In this document: positions 39,677-49,100 of the stretch, piece after piece
Layout: each line of letters opens with the position of its first letter
Position numbering within the stretch: position 1 is the first letter of the stretch
Source of the DNA: Poriferisodalis sp965116715
GTDB taxonomy: Bacteria; Actinomycetota; Acidimicrobiia; Acidimicrobiales; Poriferisodalaceae
Assembly (NCBI GenBank): GCA_965116715.1
Contig: OZ220724.1
Span: 1,922,001-1,986,000, forward strand
Direction: 5' to 3'
Length of the DNA stretch: 64,000 bases
Notes under the pieces: generated by a model
The model's database searches: none
Told to the model about the DNA's origin: nothing
Seen by the model: only the letters and a program-made list of their open reading frames with translations
Made by a program: the position numbers and the translations under genes

Positions 39677-40791
39677 CGGGGCATCACCTTGTCGCTGATG
39701 AGCTCGAGCGACGAGTTGATCTGGTCCGCGGAGTGGATGCCCTGGGGAACCAGGAAGAACGCTTCGTCGATGCCCAGCACCGTCTGCGCCTCTTCGATCT
39801 GGCGGCTGATCGTGTCGGGGCTGCCCACGAGCTGCAGCGGCATGCCCTGGCCGAACTGGATGGCCCACTGGTTCCAGAACCACTCCATGTCAGCGAACTG
39901 CGCCCACGCCTCTTCGTCGGTGGGGGCGCACACCGCCACGCCGCCCCAGCCGCACTCGTGCCCGCGCGGTTTTTCGACACCGTGCTGCACGGCCTCCTCG
40001 CGATATGCCTTCCACAGCGCTTCGCAGAAGTCCATCTTGTCGCTCAGCACAATCGGCGTGCCGCCGTAGCGCGCCCAGAACACCGCAGAGCTCATCGACA
40101 TGGTGAAACCGCCATACAGCGGCGGGTGCGGCGACTGCAGAGGTCTCGGGGCGATGCCGACCTCGTGGATCGTCATGTCTTCGTCCACGCCGGCGCCGAA
40201 GTCCGAATACACCGTGTGGGTGTGCGGGTTGAGGTTGTCGTTGGGGAAGCGCCAGAACTCGCCCTCATAGGAGAACGTGTCGTTTCCCAAGGCGGTCAGC
40301 ACCACGTCGACGAACTCCTCGAAGAAGCGGCGGTTGTACTCGTCGTCTTCGGTGCCGCGGTTCCACTTGCCCACCGCGGCGAGGTCGGGACGGATCTTGA
40401 ACTGGTCCACCCAGCGATGCTGGTAGCCGCGCACCACCCCGAAGCAGAGCCGGCCGCCGGTCATGTGGTCGAGCGTCGCCACCTGCTCGGCGACCCGGAG
40501 CGGATTGTGGGTGGTGGACACGTAACCGCACGCGATCGGCCTCAGCCGGGTGGTGTGCCGAGCAATCCAGCTGGCCATCAGGTTGAGGTCGTTGGAGATC
40601 TCGAAGCCCTCGATCTGCAGGTGATGCTCTGGGTGGCCGAAGCCGTACCAGCCGTTGTCGTCGGCGAAGCGGGCAATGTCGGCTATTTCGCCGAGCATCC
40701 GCTGGTAGTAGTCGTTGTTGAGCCCCGCGAGGCCGGCTTCGAGCTCGTGGCGGCGGCCGATTGTGCAGTACATGAACAAGCTGAACTTCAC
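39667..40791 (-). CDS. Luciferase-like (LLM class) flavin-dependent oxidoreductase
   Basis: A 374-residue TIM-barrel flavin or F420 enzyme of the bacterial luciferase superfamily: FADDNGWYGFGHPEHHLQIEGFEIS, LRPIACGYVSTTHNPLRVAEQVATLDHMTGGRLCFGVVRGYQ and LVGSPDTISRQIEEAQTVLG are characteristic. The substrate is not evident; mycobacterial relatives use F420. The GTG at 40791 is chosen for the upstream GAGGGAG; ATG 40812 is an alternative. It is divergent from a TetR regulator, which may control it. Confidence 0.85.
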   Translation of the reverse strand: MKFSLFMYCTIGRRHELEAGLAGLNNDYYQRMLGEIADIARFADDNGWYGFGHPEHHLQIEGFEISNDLNLMASWIARHTTRLRPIACGYVSTTHNPLRVAEQVATLDHMTGGRLCFGVVRGYQHRWVDQFKIRPDLAAVGKWNRGTEDDEYNRRFFEEFVDVVLTALGNDTFSYEGEFWRFPNDNLNPHTHTVYSDFGAGVDEDMTIHEVGIAPRPLQSPHPPLYGGFTMSMSSAVFWARYGGTPIVLSDKMDFCEALWKAYREEAVQHGVEKPRGHECGWGGVAVCAPTDEEAWAQFADMEWFWNQWAIQFGQGMPLQLVGSPDTISRQIEEAQTVLGIDEAFFLVPQGIHSADQINSSLELISDKVMPRFV

Positions 40792-40942
40792 GCTGGCTCC
40801 CTCGCCTCGCATCGCAGCACGATCTGGACTTCCCCGCGGATTGTAGGTGAGTGCTCTTGGGAGCGACCCGGGAGATTTCGTGCACACCTGAATCGTTCGA
40901 CCACTGCATGAACGCCCGTTCAGGACTAGGTTTCTCCGCGGC

Positions 40943-41680
40943 ATGAACAGCACCGATGCAGCCGACGGCGCGCTGACCGAGCCGGGCCCCACAGGCGGCC
41001 CTGCCGACGTTGACGCCGACGAGAACAACGGCAACGGCGAGAACAACGGCGACGGCAATGGACGCCGGATCCGCAAGGGCGAGCGCAGCCGCATGCGGAT
41101 TCTGGATGCAGCTGCCCGGCTCCTGTCGTGCCGCGGCTACGCGGCCACCACGCTCACCGACATTGCCGCTGCGGCCGAGATGCAGGCCGGCAGCCTCTAC
41201 TACCACTTCGACTCCAAGGACGCGATCGTCGAAGAGGTGCTGCGGGTCGGCATTGACCACGCCCAAGGTGCGATCGACGCCGCACTCATCGCGCTGGGCC
41301 CCGAGGCGCAGGGCTCCGAACGGCTGGCTGAGGCCATCGTTGCGTATGTCAACTGCATCGTGGCCGAGAGCAGCTTCACGGTGGCCAACATCCGCTGCTA
41401 CAACGAGTCGCCGCCGCACACCCGCGAGCAGCTCACGAGCGCCCTGCGGGAGTTCACCGACCTGTGGGTCGGGCTGCTCGCCGAGGGTCAGGCCGACGGT
41501 TCGCTGCGCGACGACACCAATCCCAAGGTGCTCGCCCGGCTGATGATCTCGGGCCTCAACTCGCTGGCCAGCTGGTACCGCCCCGGCGGCGAGCTGCGCC
41601 TCGACGATATGGCCCGCCAATTCGCCGGCATGGTGCTCAACGGCCTCCACCCTGCAATCGCTGAGCCCAGCACTTCCTGA
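40943..41680 (+). CDS. TetR-family transcriptional regulator
   Basis: A 245-residue regulator. The first ~45 residues are an unusual acidic, asparagine/glycine-rich extension (DENNGNGENNGDGNG), then a TetR helix-turn-helix (MRILDAAARLLSCRGYAATTLTDIAAAAEMQAGSLYYHFDSK). The C-terminal ligand domain resembles the KstR2/FadR-like group controlling lipid or acyl-CoA metabolism. It is divergent from the LLM oxidoreductase; the 151-base gap shows no clear palindrome. Confidence 0.85.
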   Translation: MNSTDAADGALTEPGPTGGPADVDADENNGNGENNGDGNGRRIRKGERSRMRILDAAARLLSCRGYAATTLTDIAAAAEMQAGSLYYHFDSKDAIVEEVLRVGIDHAQGAIDAALIALGPEAQGSERLAEAIVAYVNCIVAESSFTVANIRCYNESPPHTREQLTSALREFTDLWVGLLAEGQADGSLRDDTNPKVLARLMISGLNSLASWYRPGGELRLDDMARQFAGMVLNGLHPAIAEPSTS

Positions 41681-41774
41681 GTCCCTCAGCACGACACCCG
41701 CCGGCGTTGCGGGCTGACTGCTTCGGTCCCGTGCATGACGGGTCCGGGGGTTGGCGGCACGTGAGTGGTGCGGA

Positions 41775-41804
41775 GTGCACACATGAGTGCTGTGGGGTGT
41801 GCAC
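41775..41804. promoter_or_regulatory. Palindrome GTGCACAC..GTGTGCAC upstream of the metalloprotease gene
   Basis: Two perfect 8-base complementary half-sites with a 14-base spacer. TAATAT at 41842–41847, downstream of it, is a possible -10 box for the next gene. No protein-coding region is supported in 41681–41892. Confidence 0.3.
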
Positions 41805-41892
41805 GGGTATGCGAGCAGGCGTGAATAGTCCTGGCTACTCGTAATATCGGGGTATCGGACTGTCGAGTTCTGCCGGTCGCGTTGCGTGGGTT

Positions 41893-44800
41893 TTGTTGGA
41901 CAGGCGCGTGTGGGTGCGGCGCTGGATGGTGGCGGTGTTGGCGGTGGTGGCGACGTTCGGCGGTGTGCTGGTGCTGCCCGCCGCTGCTGCTGGTGCTGCC
42001 GAGGGGGACGGTTCGGGTGTGTCGGTGGGCCGTTTTGGGGGCGCGGATCGGTACGTGACGTCGCTGCAGGTCGCCGAGGCTGTGGCTACCGATGCCGGCG
42101 GGTCGCTGGATGCGGTGGTGTTGGTGTCGGGTCGGCGCTGGACCGACGCGGTGGTGGCCGCTCCGTTGGCGGGCTCGTTGGGCGTGCCGGTGTTGATGAC
42201 ACCTCCCGGGGAGCTGCGCGCCGATGCTTTGGAGTTCTTGGAGCGCGTGGGTGTGTCGAGCGCGCTGGTGGTGGGCCCCGACGGCGGCGGCGAGGGGCAC
42301 GGCCCCGGACGCGGTGTGAGCGCTGGGGTGTTCGAAGCGCTCGCCGCGGCGGGCATCGCAGCCGAGCGCGTCGCGGGCGATGACCGTTATGGCACCGGCG
42401 TCGCGGCTGCTGGGCAGGTGACGGCGGGGGTGATGGGAGAGCTGGGCCCAACAGCGGTCATCGCCAGCGGCGACGTGTTCGCCGACGCCCTGGTGGCGGG
42501 CCCCTTCGCCGCCCGAGGCATCCACCCCGTGCTGCTCAGCCCACCAGAGGAATTGCATGCCAATGTGGCGGCATACCTCGGCGAGGCCGACATCAAACAT
42601 GTGGTGCTGATGGGCGGCACCGCCGCCCTCTCAGAGGCCGTCGAGCAGTCCGTCGAAGACCTCGGCATCGACGTGACCCGTGTGGCGGGCAGCACCCGCT
42701 ATGACACCGCGACCAAAGCAGCCGAGCTCGTCAACGGCCGCTACAACGACACCGCCGGCAAGCCCTGCTTCGCGAACGACGTGATCGGCATCGCACGAGC
42801 AAGAGTGCCGTTCGACTCGTTCAGCGCAGCACCGCTGCTGGGCCGCCTGTGCGCCCCGCTCGTGCTCGCAGACCACCACCAGATCCCCACCGACACCGTC
42901 GACTACCTCGACACCGCCCGCAAGACGCACGACACCGTGAGCCTGCACATCTTCGGCGGCGACGCCGCCATCTCACAAACAGCCATCAACGCCTACCTCA
43001 CCGGCGAGGACCCCGGGGCCGGCGAAGCCGGGGACGAGGTGGCGACCGAAGACGACAGCGACGAGCCTGTCGGGCTGCCCGCCGGCGCCTGCGGCGGATC
43101 TGAGTCTGATCCGGTGTCGCGCCTGGACGACGACCCGACATCGCGGGACCCGGCGTGGTCGCCTGACTGCACCAAGATCGTCTTCAGCCGTCAGGGCTCG
43201 CTGTATGTCGCGAACACGGACGGCAGCGACGCGCAGAGAATCGTCTCGACCAACGGGGCGCAGGCGAAAGAGCCGAAGTGGTCCCCCGACGGCACCCGGA
43301 TCGCCTACGCACAACAGGAGTGGACGGGCAGCCATTGGGAGAGTCACATCTGGGCGGTGAATGCTGACGGGACCGACAAGACGCAGCTCACCAGCGGCGA
43401 TGTATTCGATGCTCTGCCGTCGTGGTCGCCCGACGGCGAGCGCCTTGTGTTCGAGCATGAAGCGAGCGAAGGCCGTGACGATGACGGGCGTCGGGTCGGT
43501 GCAGACCGTTACGTAGCCGTCATTGCTTCGTCGGCTTCGACGACGGGCGAGGTGGAAGCGCTCACCGAGGGCGACGCATTGGAGTGGGCGCCCGTGTGGT
43601 CCCCCGACGGCACCAGCATCGCCTTCATCGCCAACGGAATCGTGTGGGTCATCGAGCCTGACGGCACCGGCGCGCGCCAAGTAGCGGGCGGAGCGTTCAA
43701 CAATGGCGGTGTTGCGTGGTCGCCCGACGGCGCCTCGGTCGCGTACAGCCGCAGCGACGGCGAGAACGGCGCGAACATCGTCACCGTCGAAGTTGACGGC
43801 GTCGGCGAGCGGCAGGTCACTGATCTCGATGGCTGGGCCGTGCAGCCCGAATGGTCGCCTGACAGCCAGCGCATCGCGTTCACGCACCACGATCAATCCG
43901 GCGCGATCGACGACAGCGGCACCCGTTACGCCTCGGTCGTAGGCGCCCGCAGCGGAACGCTCCTCGAACACGCCACCACGTGCCGACCGACCGGCCGCAC
44001 GCACGGCACCACGGCGGGGTTCCCGCTGCCCGACTGGGCGCCCTCGGCGAGGGGCACCGTGCGCGTGGCGGTGCTGTTCATGGACTTCCCCGACGCCCAG
44101 GCCACGCACACCACCCACGAGGAAATCGGGCAGAGCTTGGAGTGGGCCGAGGAATACCTGGAAAAGAACAGCTACCGCAAATTCGACATCGAATTCGTGC
44201 CGCTGCACCGATGGCTTCGCGCCGAGCAGCCGTCAACCGCTTACTTCGGGCCTACGTCGATAGAGGGCTTGGACGGGTTGACGGAGGGCGCGTCAGAGCA
44301 CGCGTTCGCCCTGGCCGACGAGCACGTCGATTTCTCGACACTCGACCTAGTGCTGAACGTGTTCCCCAGCAGCCATTTCGGAGGAGGCAACGCGTCGGGC
44401 GCCGTCACGGCCGACGGCGTCGCCATCACGACCACCAGGGTCAACACCTTCCCTGTGGAAGAGATCCGCGAACCCGTCGACTGGGGCGACCTCGTCGTGC
44501 ACGAGCTGATGCACACTCTCGGCCTGCTCGACATGTATCCCTACGACGACGCTGCGTATGAGCGTCCCGAACCGCCTGACGGGCAAGTATGGACAGCGGT
44601 CAACTTCGGCCGCATGGGGCTCGGCGCCTACTTTCTTACAGCCGACGACGACGAACGGCTGCAGCGCCGAGGTCAATGGGCCGGCGGCGGCACCTGGACC
44701 GACCATGTCTACGTGAACCGTAGTTCGCAGGAGATGCTGGCGTGGAGCCGCTGGCAGCTCGGATGGCTGCATGAGCGCCAAGCGGCCTGCGTCACCGGCG

Positions 44801-45192
44801 ACGACGCCATCGTCACGCTCGCACCGATAGCGCGCACCGGCGGCGCTGTCGCCATGGCCGCGGTACCGATCAACCGGCACGAGATCATCGTGATCGAAAG
44901 CCGCCGCAGAATCGGCTATGACCGCGACGCCACCTCCACATGGCCTGACGGGGGTTCCGCGAGATGGCGGGCGCTTCTCGAAGAGGGCGTGCTCGTGTAC
45001 ACCGTCGACACCTTCCTCGGCTCGGGTCAACTGCCTGTCAAGATCGCCGGCGACGCCGGCAACGGCCAGGTCGACGACTTCCCCGTGCTGCAAGCCGGCG
45101 AATCAGTCACCGTGCTCGGCTGGACCATCACCGTCACCGCGGACGACGGCGACACCCACACCGTGTCAATCAAGCGCCATCCCCCAACCTGA
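41893..45192 (+). CDS. Secreted CWB2 / beta-propeller / M6-type metalloprotease
   Basis: A large surface or secreted protein of up to 1,099 residues. After a signal peptide (WVRRWMVAVLAVVATFGGVLVLPAAAA) come three cell-wall-binding type 2 modules, marked by RFGGADRYVTS, RVAGDDRYGTG and RVAGSTRYDTA (about residues 40–375). A WD40-like (PD40/TolB) beta-propeller follows, with at least six WSPDG/WSPDS-type blades (420–680). The C-terminal part (about 720–1,099) is an M6-like metalloprotease: VRVAVLFMDFPDAQATH, then VVHELMHTLGLLDMYPYD, which contains HExxH and a downstream aspartate as in immune inhibitor A. The start is uncertain (TTG 41893, GTG 41908 or ATG 41926). Confidence 0.85.
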   Translation: MLDRRVWVRRWMVAVLAVVATFGGVLVLPAAAAGAAEGDGSGVSVGRFGGADRYVTSLQVAEAVATDAGGSLDAVVLVSGRRWTDAVVAAPLAGSLGVPVLMTPPGELRADALEFLERVGVSSALVVGPDGGGEGHGPGRGVSAGVFEALAAAGIAAERVAGDDRYGTGVAAAGQVTAGVMGELGPTAVIASGDVFADALVAGPFAARGIHPVLLSPPEELHANVAAYLGEADIKHVVLMGGTAALSEAVEQSVEDLGIDVTRVAGSTRYDTATKAAELVNGRYNDTAGKPCFANDVIGIARARVPFDSFSAAPLLGRLCAPLVLADHHQIPTDTVDYLDTARKTHDTVSLHIFGGDAAISQTAINAYLTGEDPGAGEAGDEVATEDDSDEPVGLPAGACGGSESDPVSRLDDDPTSRDPAWSPDCTKIVFSRQGSLYVANTDGSDAQRIVSTNGAQAKEPKWSPDGTRIAYAQQEWTGSHWESHIWAVNADGTDKTQLTSGDVFDALPSWSPDGERLVFEHEASEGRDDDGRRVGADRYVAVIASSASTTGEVEALTEGDALEWAPVWSPDGTSIAFIANGIVWVIEPDGTGARQVAGGAFNNGGVAWSPDGASVAYSRSDGENGANIVTVEVDGVGERQVTDLDGWAVQPEWSPDSQRIAFTHHDQSGAIDDSGTRYASVVGARSGTLLEHATTCRPTGRTHGTTAGFPLPDWAPSARGTVRVAVLFMDFPDAQATHTTHEEIGQSLEWAEEYLEKNSYRKFDIEFVPLHRWLRAEQPSTAYFGPTSIEGLDGLTEGASEHAFALADEHVDFSTLDLVLNVFPSSHFGGGNASGAVTADGVAITTTRVNTFPVEEIREPVDWGDLVVHELMHTLGLLDMYPYDDAAYERPEPPDGQVWTAVNFGRMGLGAYFLTADDDERLQRRGQWAGGGTWTDHVYVNRSSQEMLAWSRWQLGWLHERQAACVTGDDAIVTLAPIARTGGAVAMAAVPINRHEIIVIESRRRIGYDRDATSTWPDGGSARWRALLEEGVLVYTVDTFLGSGQLPVKIAGDAGNGQVDDFPVLQAGESVTVLGWTITVTADDGDTHTVSIKRHPPT

Positions 45193-45230
45193 ACTGCGTT
45201 CCGCAGCGGCAGCGAAGTCCGCGCGCAGTT

Positions 45231-45332
45231 ATGAAGCGCCCCTGCGACACCCAGCTCGCGCACGAAGCGCTTCATCTGTTTGAAGCACGGGCGCCGTCGC
45301 CGTCGTACCTCCGGGGAGAGTCGTACCCCCGG
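45231..45332. terminator. Hairpins between convergent genes
   Basis: Two stems lie in the 150-base convergent gap: ATGAAGCGC/GCGCTTCAT (45231–45239 and 45267–45275) and CCGGGG/CCCCGG (45311–45316 and 45327–45332). Neither has a T-run. They are candidates for a bidirectional stop of transcription. Confidence 0.4.
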
Positions 45333-45342
45333 CGCAAGAGCG

Positions 45343-47376
45343 CTACAGACGCCCGCTGGTAATGAGCTTGCGGCGGTGCTCCAAGAAGTCGACCAGCACG
45401 TAGTCGCCCAGGTTGTGCGGGCTGGTGAAGAATGCCCGCCCCCCGTTCATCTCGGTCATTTTCTCCACGAACGCCCGCAGGTAGCTGTTGGGATCGAGCA
45501 TGAACACGTTGATGCGGATGTCTTCGCGGGTGGCCCGCGCCACCTCCAGCAACGTGGCTTCGATGGTCTCGCGCACCGGCGGGTACGCAAAGTAGGGGCG
45601 CCCATCACGCCCCAGGTGGGCGGTCGGCTCGCCATCGGTGATCATGATGATCTGCTTCGAGCCAGTTTGGCGAGACAGCAGGCGTCTGGCGATCATGAAG
45701 CCGTGCTGCATGTTGGTGCCGTAGGCGAAGTCCCACGAGACCTCCGGCAGCTGGGCGGCGGTCAGCTCGGAGGCTGACTCGGCGAAGCCCACGATGCCGA
45801 GGTAGTCGCGCGGGAACTGCGTCGAGATCAGCGAGTGCAGCGCCATCGTGACCTTCTTGGCGGGCAGGAAGTTGTCGCGCATCGGCATCGACAGTGACAG
45901 GTCCAGCATCAGCACTGTCGATGCCCGTGACAGCAGCTCAGAGCGCTCGATCTCGAAGTCGTCCGGGGTGAGCCGCACGGGCGTGCCGGCCCCCTGGCGG
46001 GTCACCGCGTTGCGCACGGTGCGCTCGATGTTCAGGTTGAAGGTGTCGCCGAACTCGTAGAGCTTCGTTTCGTACGCGAACTCGTTGCCCACGCCCGACT
46101 TGCGCACCTGGTGGCTGCCGACCTTGTCGTCCATCAGCCGGTTGAACAGGTCGCCGAGCGCGTTCTGCCCGATGCGCCGCAACGCCCTCGGTGTCAGCTC
46201 CAAGCGGCCCTCGGTGTGCTGCGCGAGGCCGGATTCCTCAAGCATGCGTGCCATCTCGCTGAGCCGTTCGAGCGCCTCGGCCGACTGGTCGCCGAGCAGC
46301 TCGCGCACCCGCTCGGGATCCACCTCGGCCAGCGCCGAGGGGCTGACAGCACCCTGCAGCATCTCGGCCAGCGCGTCGAGGTCGCCGAGCTGCCCCAGGA
46401 TGTCGGTCGCCTGCGACATCGACAGCGGGTCGTCGCCGCCGAATTGGTAGTTGCGGTCCCAGCCCATGTCGGGGAATGCCTGCTGGAGATTCTGGGCAAG
46501 CTGCTGGGCCTGCCACTGCAGGTCCATGTCGTCCATGAGCTGCGCCGCCAGGTCGGCGAGCTGCTGGCGCTGCGCGGGCGTCATCGAGTTCATCATCGAG
46601 GCCATGGCGGCCATGCGCTTGGCCATGATCTCGAGCAGCTCGTCGAGCGTCTGGGGGTTCTCGGGGAAGAAGTCGCCGTAGCGCTCCATGAAGCCCTCGA
46701 AGTCGGGCTCGGTGCCGCGGGCACGCTGCTCGAGCATCTGGTTGAGCTCGGCCATCATGTCCTTGGTGCGGGCCAGGTCTTCGGGGCTCATGTTGCCCAT
46801 GGCCCCGGTCATCTGGTCGAAGTAGCTCTGGGCCACTTCCTGGCGCAGCCGCTCGACCAGCTCGTTGAACTGCTCACGGGCCTCGGGCGACTCGAAGTCG
46901 TAGCTCTGCAGGCCGCGCATCTTCCCGGCCAGGTCGGGGGGCAGCATGTCGAGCTGCAGGTTGCGCTCGGCGGCGCTGGACTGGGCGATGTCCTGGCGCC
47001 GCTCGTCGCCGCTGTCGGCGGCGTCCTGCGCGAACTCCTCCAGCGCCTCGCGCTCGGTGTCGGTGATCTCGTCGAGCTCGCGGGCGATGTCGTCGTACAC
47101 ACCGCCGAGGTCGAACTGCTCCAGCATCTCGGAGCGCCGGTCGCGCAGCCGCTCGAGCATCTCGCGCAGCCCCTCGAGCCGGTTGCCCTCGGCGTCGGTG
47201 AAGCCCTGCTGCATGAGCCGGCGCAGGGCGGCATTGAGATCGCCGTGATACAGCAGATCGTCGGTCATCTCAGCGAACAGGCCCTCCGCGTCGAAATCGA
47301 AGCCGGTTTGGGTGCCGTCCCACGCCGAGTATCGGAACCGCGCTCCCTCGCGCCGGGCCCGACGCCAACGAATCAC
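45343..47376 (-). CDS. VWA-domain protein partnered with a MoxR ATPase
   Basis: A 677-residue protein. The first ~480 residues are glutamine/methionine/aspartate-rich and helical (about 150–320 rich in coiled-coil-like QQLADLAAQLMDD stretches). The C-terminal ~200 residues form a von Willebrand A domain with the MIDAS motif DLSLSM (TVLMLDLSLSMPMRDN) and a later MITDGEPTAH. Such proteins work with the adjacent MoxR/CbbQ-type AAA+ ATPase to remodel or load metal into targets; the target here is unknown. It starts with GTG and follows the ATPase gene by 98 bases. Confidence 0.8.
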   Translation of the reverse strand: MIRWRRARREGARFRYSAWDGTQTGFDFDAEGLFAEMTDDLLYHGDLNAALRRLMQQGFTDAEGNRLEGLREMLERLRDRRSEMLEQFDLGGVYDDIARELDEITDTEREALEEFAQDAADSGDERRQDIAQSSAAERNLQLDMLPPDLAGKMRGLQSYDFESPEAREQFNELVERLRQEVAQSYFDQMTGAMGNMSPEDLARTKDMMAELNQMLEQRARGTEPDFEGFMERYGDFFPENPQTLDELLEIMAKRMAAMASMMNSMTPAQRQQLADLAAQLMDDMDLQWQAQQLAQNLQQAFPDMGWDRNYQFGGDDPLSMSQATDILGQLGDLDALAEMLQGAVSPSALAEVDPERVRELLGDQSAEALERLSEMARMLEESGLAQHTEGRLELTPRALRRIGQNALGDLFNRLMDDKVGSHQVRKSGVGNEFAYETKLYEFGDTFNLNIERTVRNAVTRQGAGTPVRLTPDDFEIERSELLSRASTVLMLDLSLSMPMRDNFLPAKKVTMALHSLISTQFPRDYLGIVGFAESASELTAAQLPEVSWDFAYGTNMQHGFMIARRLLSRQTGSKQIIMITDGEPTAHLGRDGRPYFAYPPVRETIEATLLEVARATREDIRINVFMLDPNSYLRAFVEKMTEMNGGRAFFTSPHNLGDYVLVDFLEHRRKLITSGRL

Positions 47377-47474
47377 TGTGCTGGCCCCGTCGGACGCCTC
47401 TGCTGCAAGCGCCTCGGGAATCGAACGCAGACCCGCATGAACTTCACTCTGTCACGCGGTGTGTGCAGCCGCGC

Positions 47475-48914
47475 CTAACCACGTGAGCGGTAGGTGGCTC
47501 GGGCACCGACGTGCTCCTTGTTGAGCCGCTTCGACAGGTGCAAGCCTTCGAGCACCAGCTCGACAGCCGAGGCCAGCACTGCGGGCGCTGCACCTTCGTC
47601 CGACTGCGGCTCGGCTGCGGCCGCCACCAGCGACTCGGCCGCTACGGCCAGCGCCTGATTGCCGGCGAGCAGCTCCATGTAGGCCTCCGAGCCGAGGTCG
47701 TCGCCGGTGTGCACCACCTTGCCCTCGCCGAAGCTGGCCACCACGTCGCTCAGCTCGTCGGGCGAGAAGCGATTCTTGAACACTTCGAGCACGGCTGCCT
47801 TGAGCATCGTCTCCACGATCTTGCCGTCGCGCCCCTCTTCCATCGACTCGATCTCGATCTTGCCGGCGGTGGAGCTCATGAGCGATTCGAGGTCGCTGAC
47901 CCTGGGCACCACGTGCCGCTCGCCGCGCTGCAGCGCCCGGCGGGTGGCGTTGGCCGCGAGCGTCTCGGTGTTGGTGACGGTCATGCGCACCGACACGCCC
48001 GAGCGCTGGTTGACCTGGCTGCTGGCGCGGGCCACATGGCTGAAGGTGGCCACGATCTCGGCCATGAAATCGGGCAGGGTCACCACCACGCCCTCGCCCA
48101 TCTCGGTCAGATCCAGCGGGCGGGCCTCCGCCGACGCGATGTCCATCTCGGTGTCCACGTCGAGCGGGTAGTGGGTGCGGATCTGCGCGCCGAAGCGGTC
48201 CTTCAGCGGGGTGATGATGCGGCCCCGGTTCGTGTAGTCCTCGGGGTTGGCCGTGGCCACCAGCAGCACATCGAGCGGCAGGCGGATCTTGTAGCCGCGG
48301 ATCTGCACGTCGCGCTCCTCGAGCACGTTCAGCAGGCCCACCTGGATGCGCTCGGCCAAGTCGGGCAGCTCGTTGATGGCGAAGATGCCGCGGTTGGTGC
48401 GCGGCACCAGCCCGTAGTGCAAGGTCAGCTCGTCGGACAGGTAGCGGCCCTCGGCCACCTTGATCGGGTCGACCTCGCCGATGAGGTCGGCGATCGACGT
48501 GTCCGGCGTGGCCAGCTTCTCGCCGTAGCGGACATCGCGGTGCGCCCACGCAATGGGGGTGTCGTCGCCGTGCTCGGCGATGAGATCGAGGGCGTGCCGG
48601 GACACCGGGTGGTAGGGGTCGTCGAAGATCTCCGAGCCCTCGATGTAGGGCATCCACTCGTCGAGCAGGTTCACCAGCGAGCGGATCATGCGGGTCTTGG
48701 CCTGGCCCCGCTCTCCCAGGAACACCACGTCGTGGCCGGCCAGCATGGCGTTCTCGAGCTGGGGCAGCACCGTGTTCTCATAGCCCAGCACTCCGTCGAA
48801 CAGCGGCTCCGACGCGGCGATGGCCTTCGCGGCATTCGCACGCATCTCCTCTTTGACCGGCCGGGAGACCCAGCCGATCTTGCGCAGTTCGCCGAGCGTG
48901 GTGGGTTGGGTCAT
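47475..48914 (-). CDS. MoxR-like AAA+ ATPase (magnesium-chelatase-like)
   Basis: A 479-residue ATPase related to magnesium chelatase subunit I. Walker A is the variant GERGQAKTRMIRSL near residue 66, Walker B is in GIFAINELPDL and sensor 1 in LLVATANPEDYTNRGRIITPLKDRF. The C-terminal ~180 residues form the helical lid and an extra domain. It is the chaperone partner of the downstream VWA protein. ATG 48914 is chosen because TAGGTT lies seven bases upstream (48922–48927), suggesting a leaderless mRNA. Confidence 0.85.
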   Translation of the reverse strand: MTQPTTLGELRKIGWVSRPVKEEMRANAAKAIAASEPLFDGVLGYENTVLPQLENAMLAGHDVVFLGERGQAKTRMIRSLVNLLDEWMPYIEGSEIFDDPYHPVSRHALDLIAEHGDDTPIAWAHRDVRYGEKLATPDTSIADLIGEVDPIKVAEGRYLSDELTLHYGLVPRTNRGIFAINELPDLAERIQVGLLNVLEERDVQIRGYKIRLPLDVLLVATANPEDYTNRGRIITPLKDRFGAQIRTHYPLDVDTEMDIASAEARPLDLTEMGEGVVVTLPDFMAEIVATFSHVARASSQVNQRSGVSVRMTVTNTETLAANATRRALQRGERHVVPRVSDLESLMSSTAGKIEIESMEEGRDGKIVETMLKAAVLEVFKNRFSPDELSDVVASFGEGKVVHTGDDLGSEAYMELLAGNQALAVAAESLVAAAAEPQSDEGAAPAVLASAVELVLEGLHLSKRLNKEHVGARATYRSRG

Positions 48915-48921
48915 GGCGGGC

Positions 48922-48927
48922 AACCTA
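48922..48927 (-). promoter_or_regulatory. Putative -10 box of the MoxR gene (leaderless)
   Basis: TAGGTT on the minus strand, seven bases before the ATG at 48914; no ribosome binding site. Confidence 0.4.
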
Positions 48928-49000
48928 GTGGCTAGTGGCTCCTGACGGCGTTGGCGCAGGTTGGTTGCACCCGCCCGTTCACTGCGCGTAGCGTGACCGG

Positions 49001-49068
49001 TGGAGGCAAGGGGACTCGAACCCCTCGGGATTGGATTTAGAGGCCCTCCCGGCCACCTGGCTGCCCCC
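49001..49068 (-). ncRNA. tRNA-like sequence with an irregular anticodon arm
   Basis: On the minus strand a 7-bp acceptor stem (GGGGGCA/TGCCTCC, one G·U pair, then discriminator A) and a perfect T-arm (AGGGG TTCGAGT CCCCT) are clear. The middle does not fold well: D-arm-like GCC/GGC pairing is short, and CTCTAAA (anticodon CTA if read as a loop) has no matching five-base stem. At 68 bases it is also too short. It may be a decayed tRNA or a noncanonical tRNA-like RNA. Pairing extends two bases beyond the acceptor stem. Confidence 0.45.
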
Positions 49069-49100
49069 ACGGAACGAAGCCCACACAGCTCCGCTCCTCG

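Noticed and set aside
38944..40911. A 655-residue open frame spanning the opposite strand of nhaA, STAS and the LLM gene
   Set aside because: It crosses three supported genes and has no recognisable domain or sensible start.
41686..42600. A 304-residue open frame on the minus strand opposite the CWB2 region
   Set aside because: It is histidine/threonine/proline-rich with no domain, and it lies opposite a strongly supported CWB2 coding frame with a signal peptide.
49001..49068. The tRNA-like sequence as the 3' end of tmRNA
   Set aside because: The matching 5' acceptor strand is only 60 bases away and there is no tag-peptide frame or pseudoknot-sized insert.
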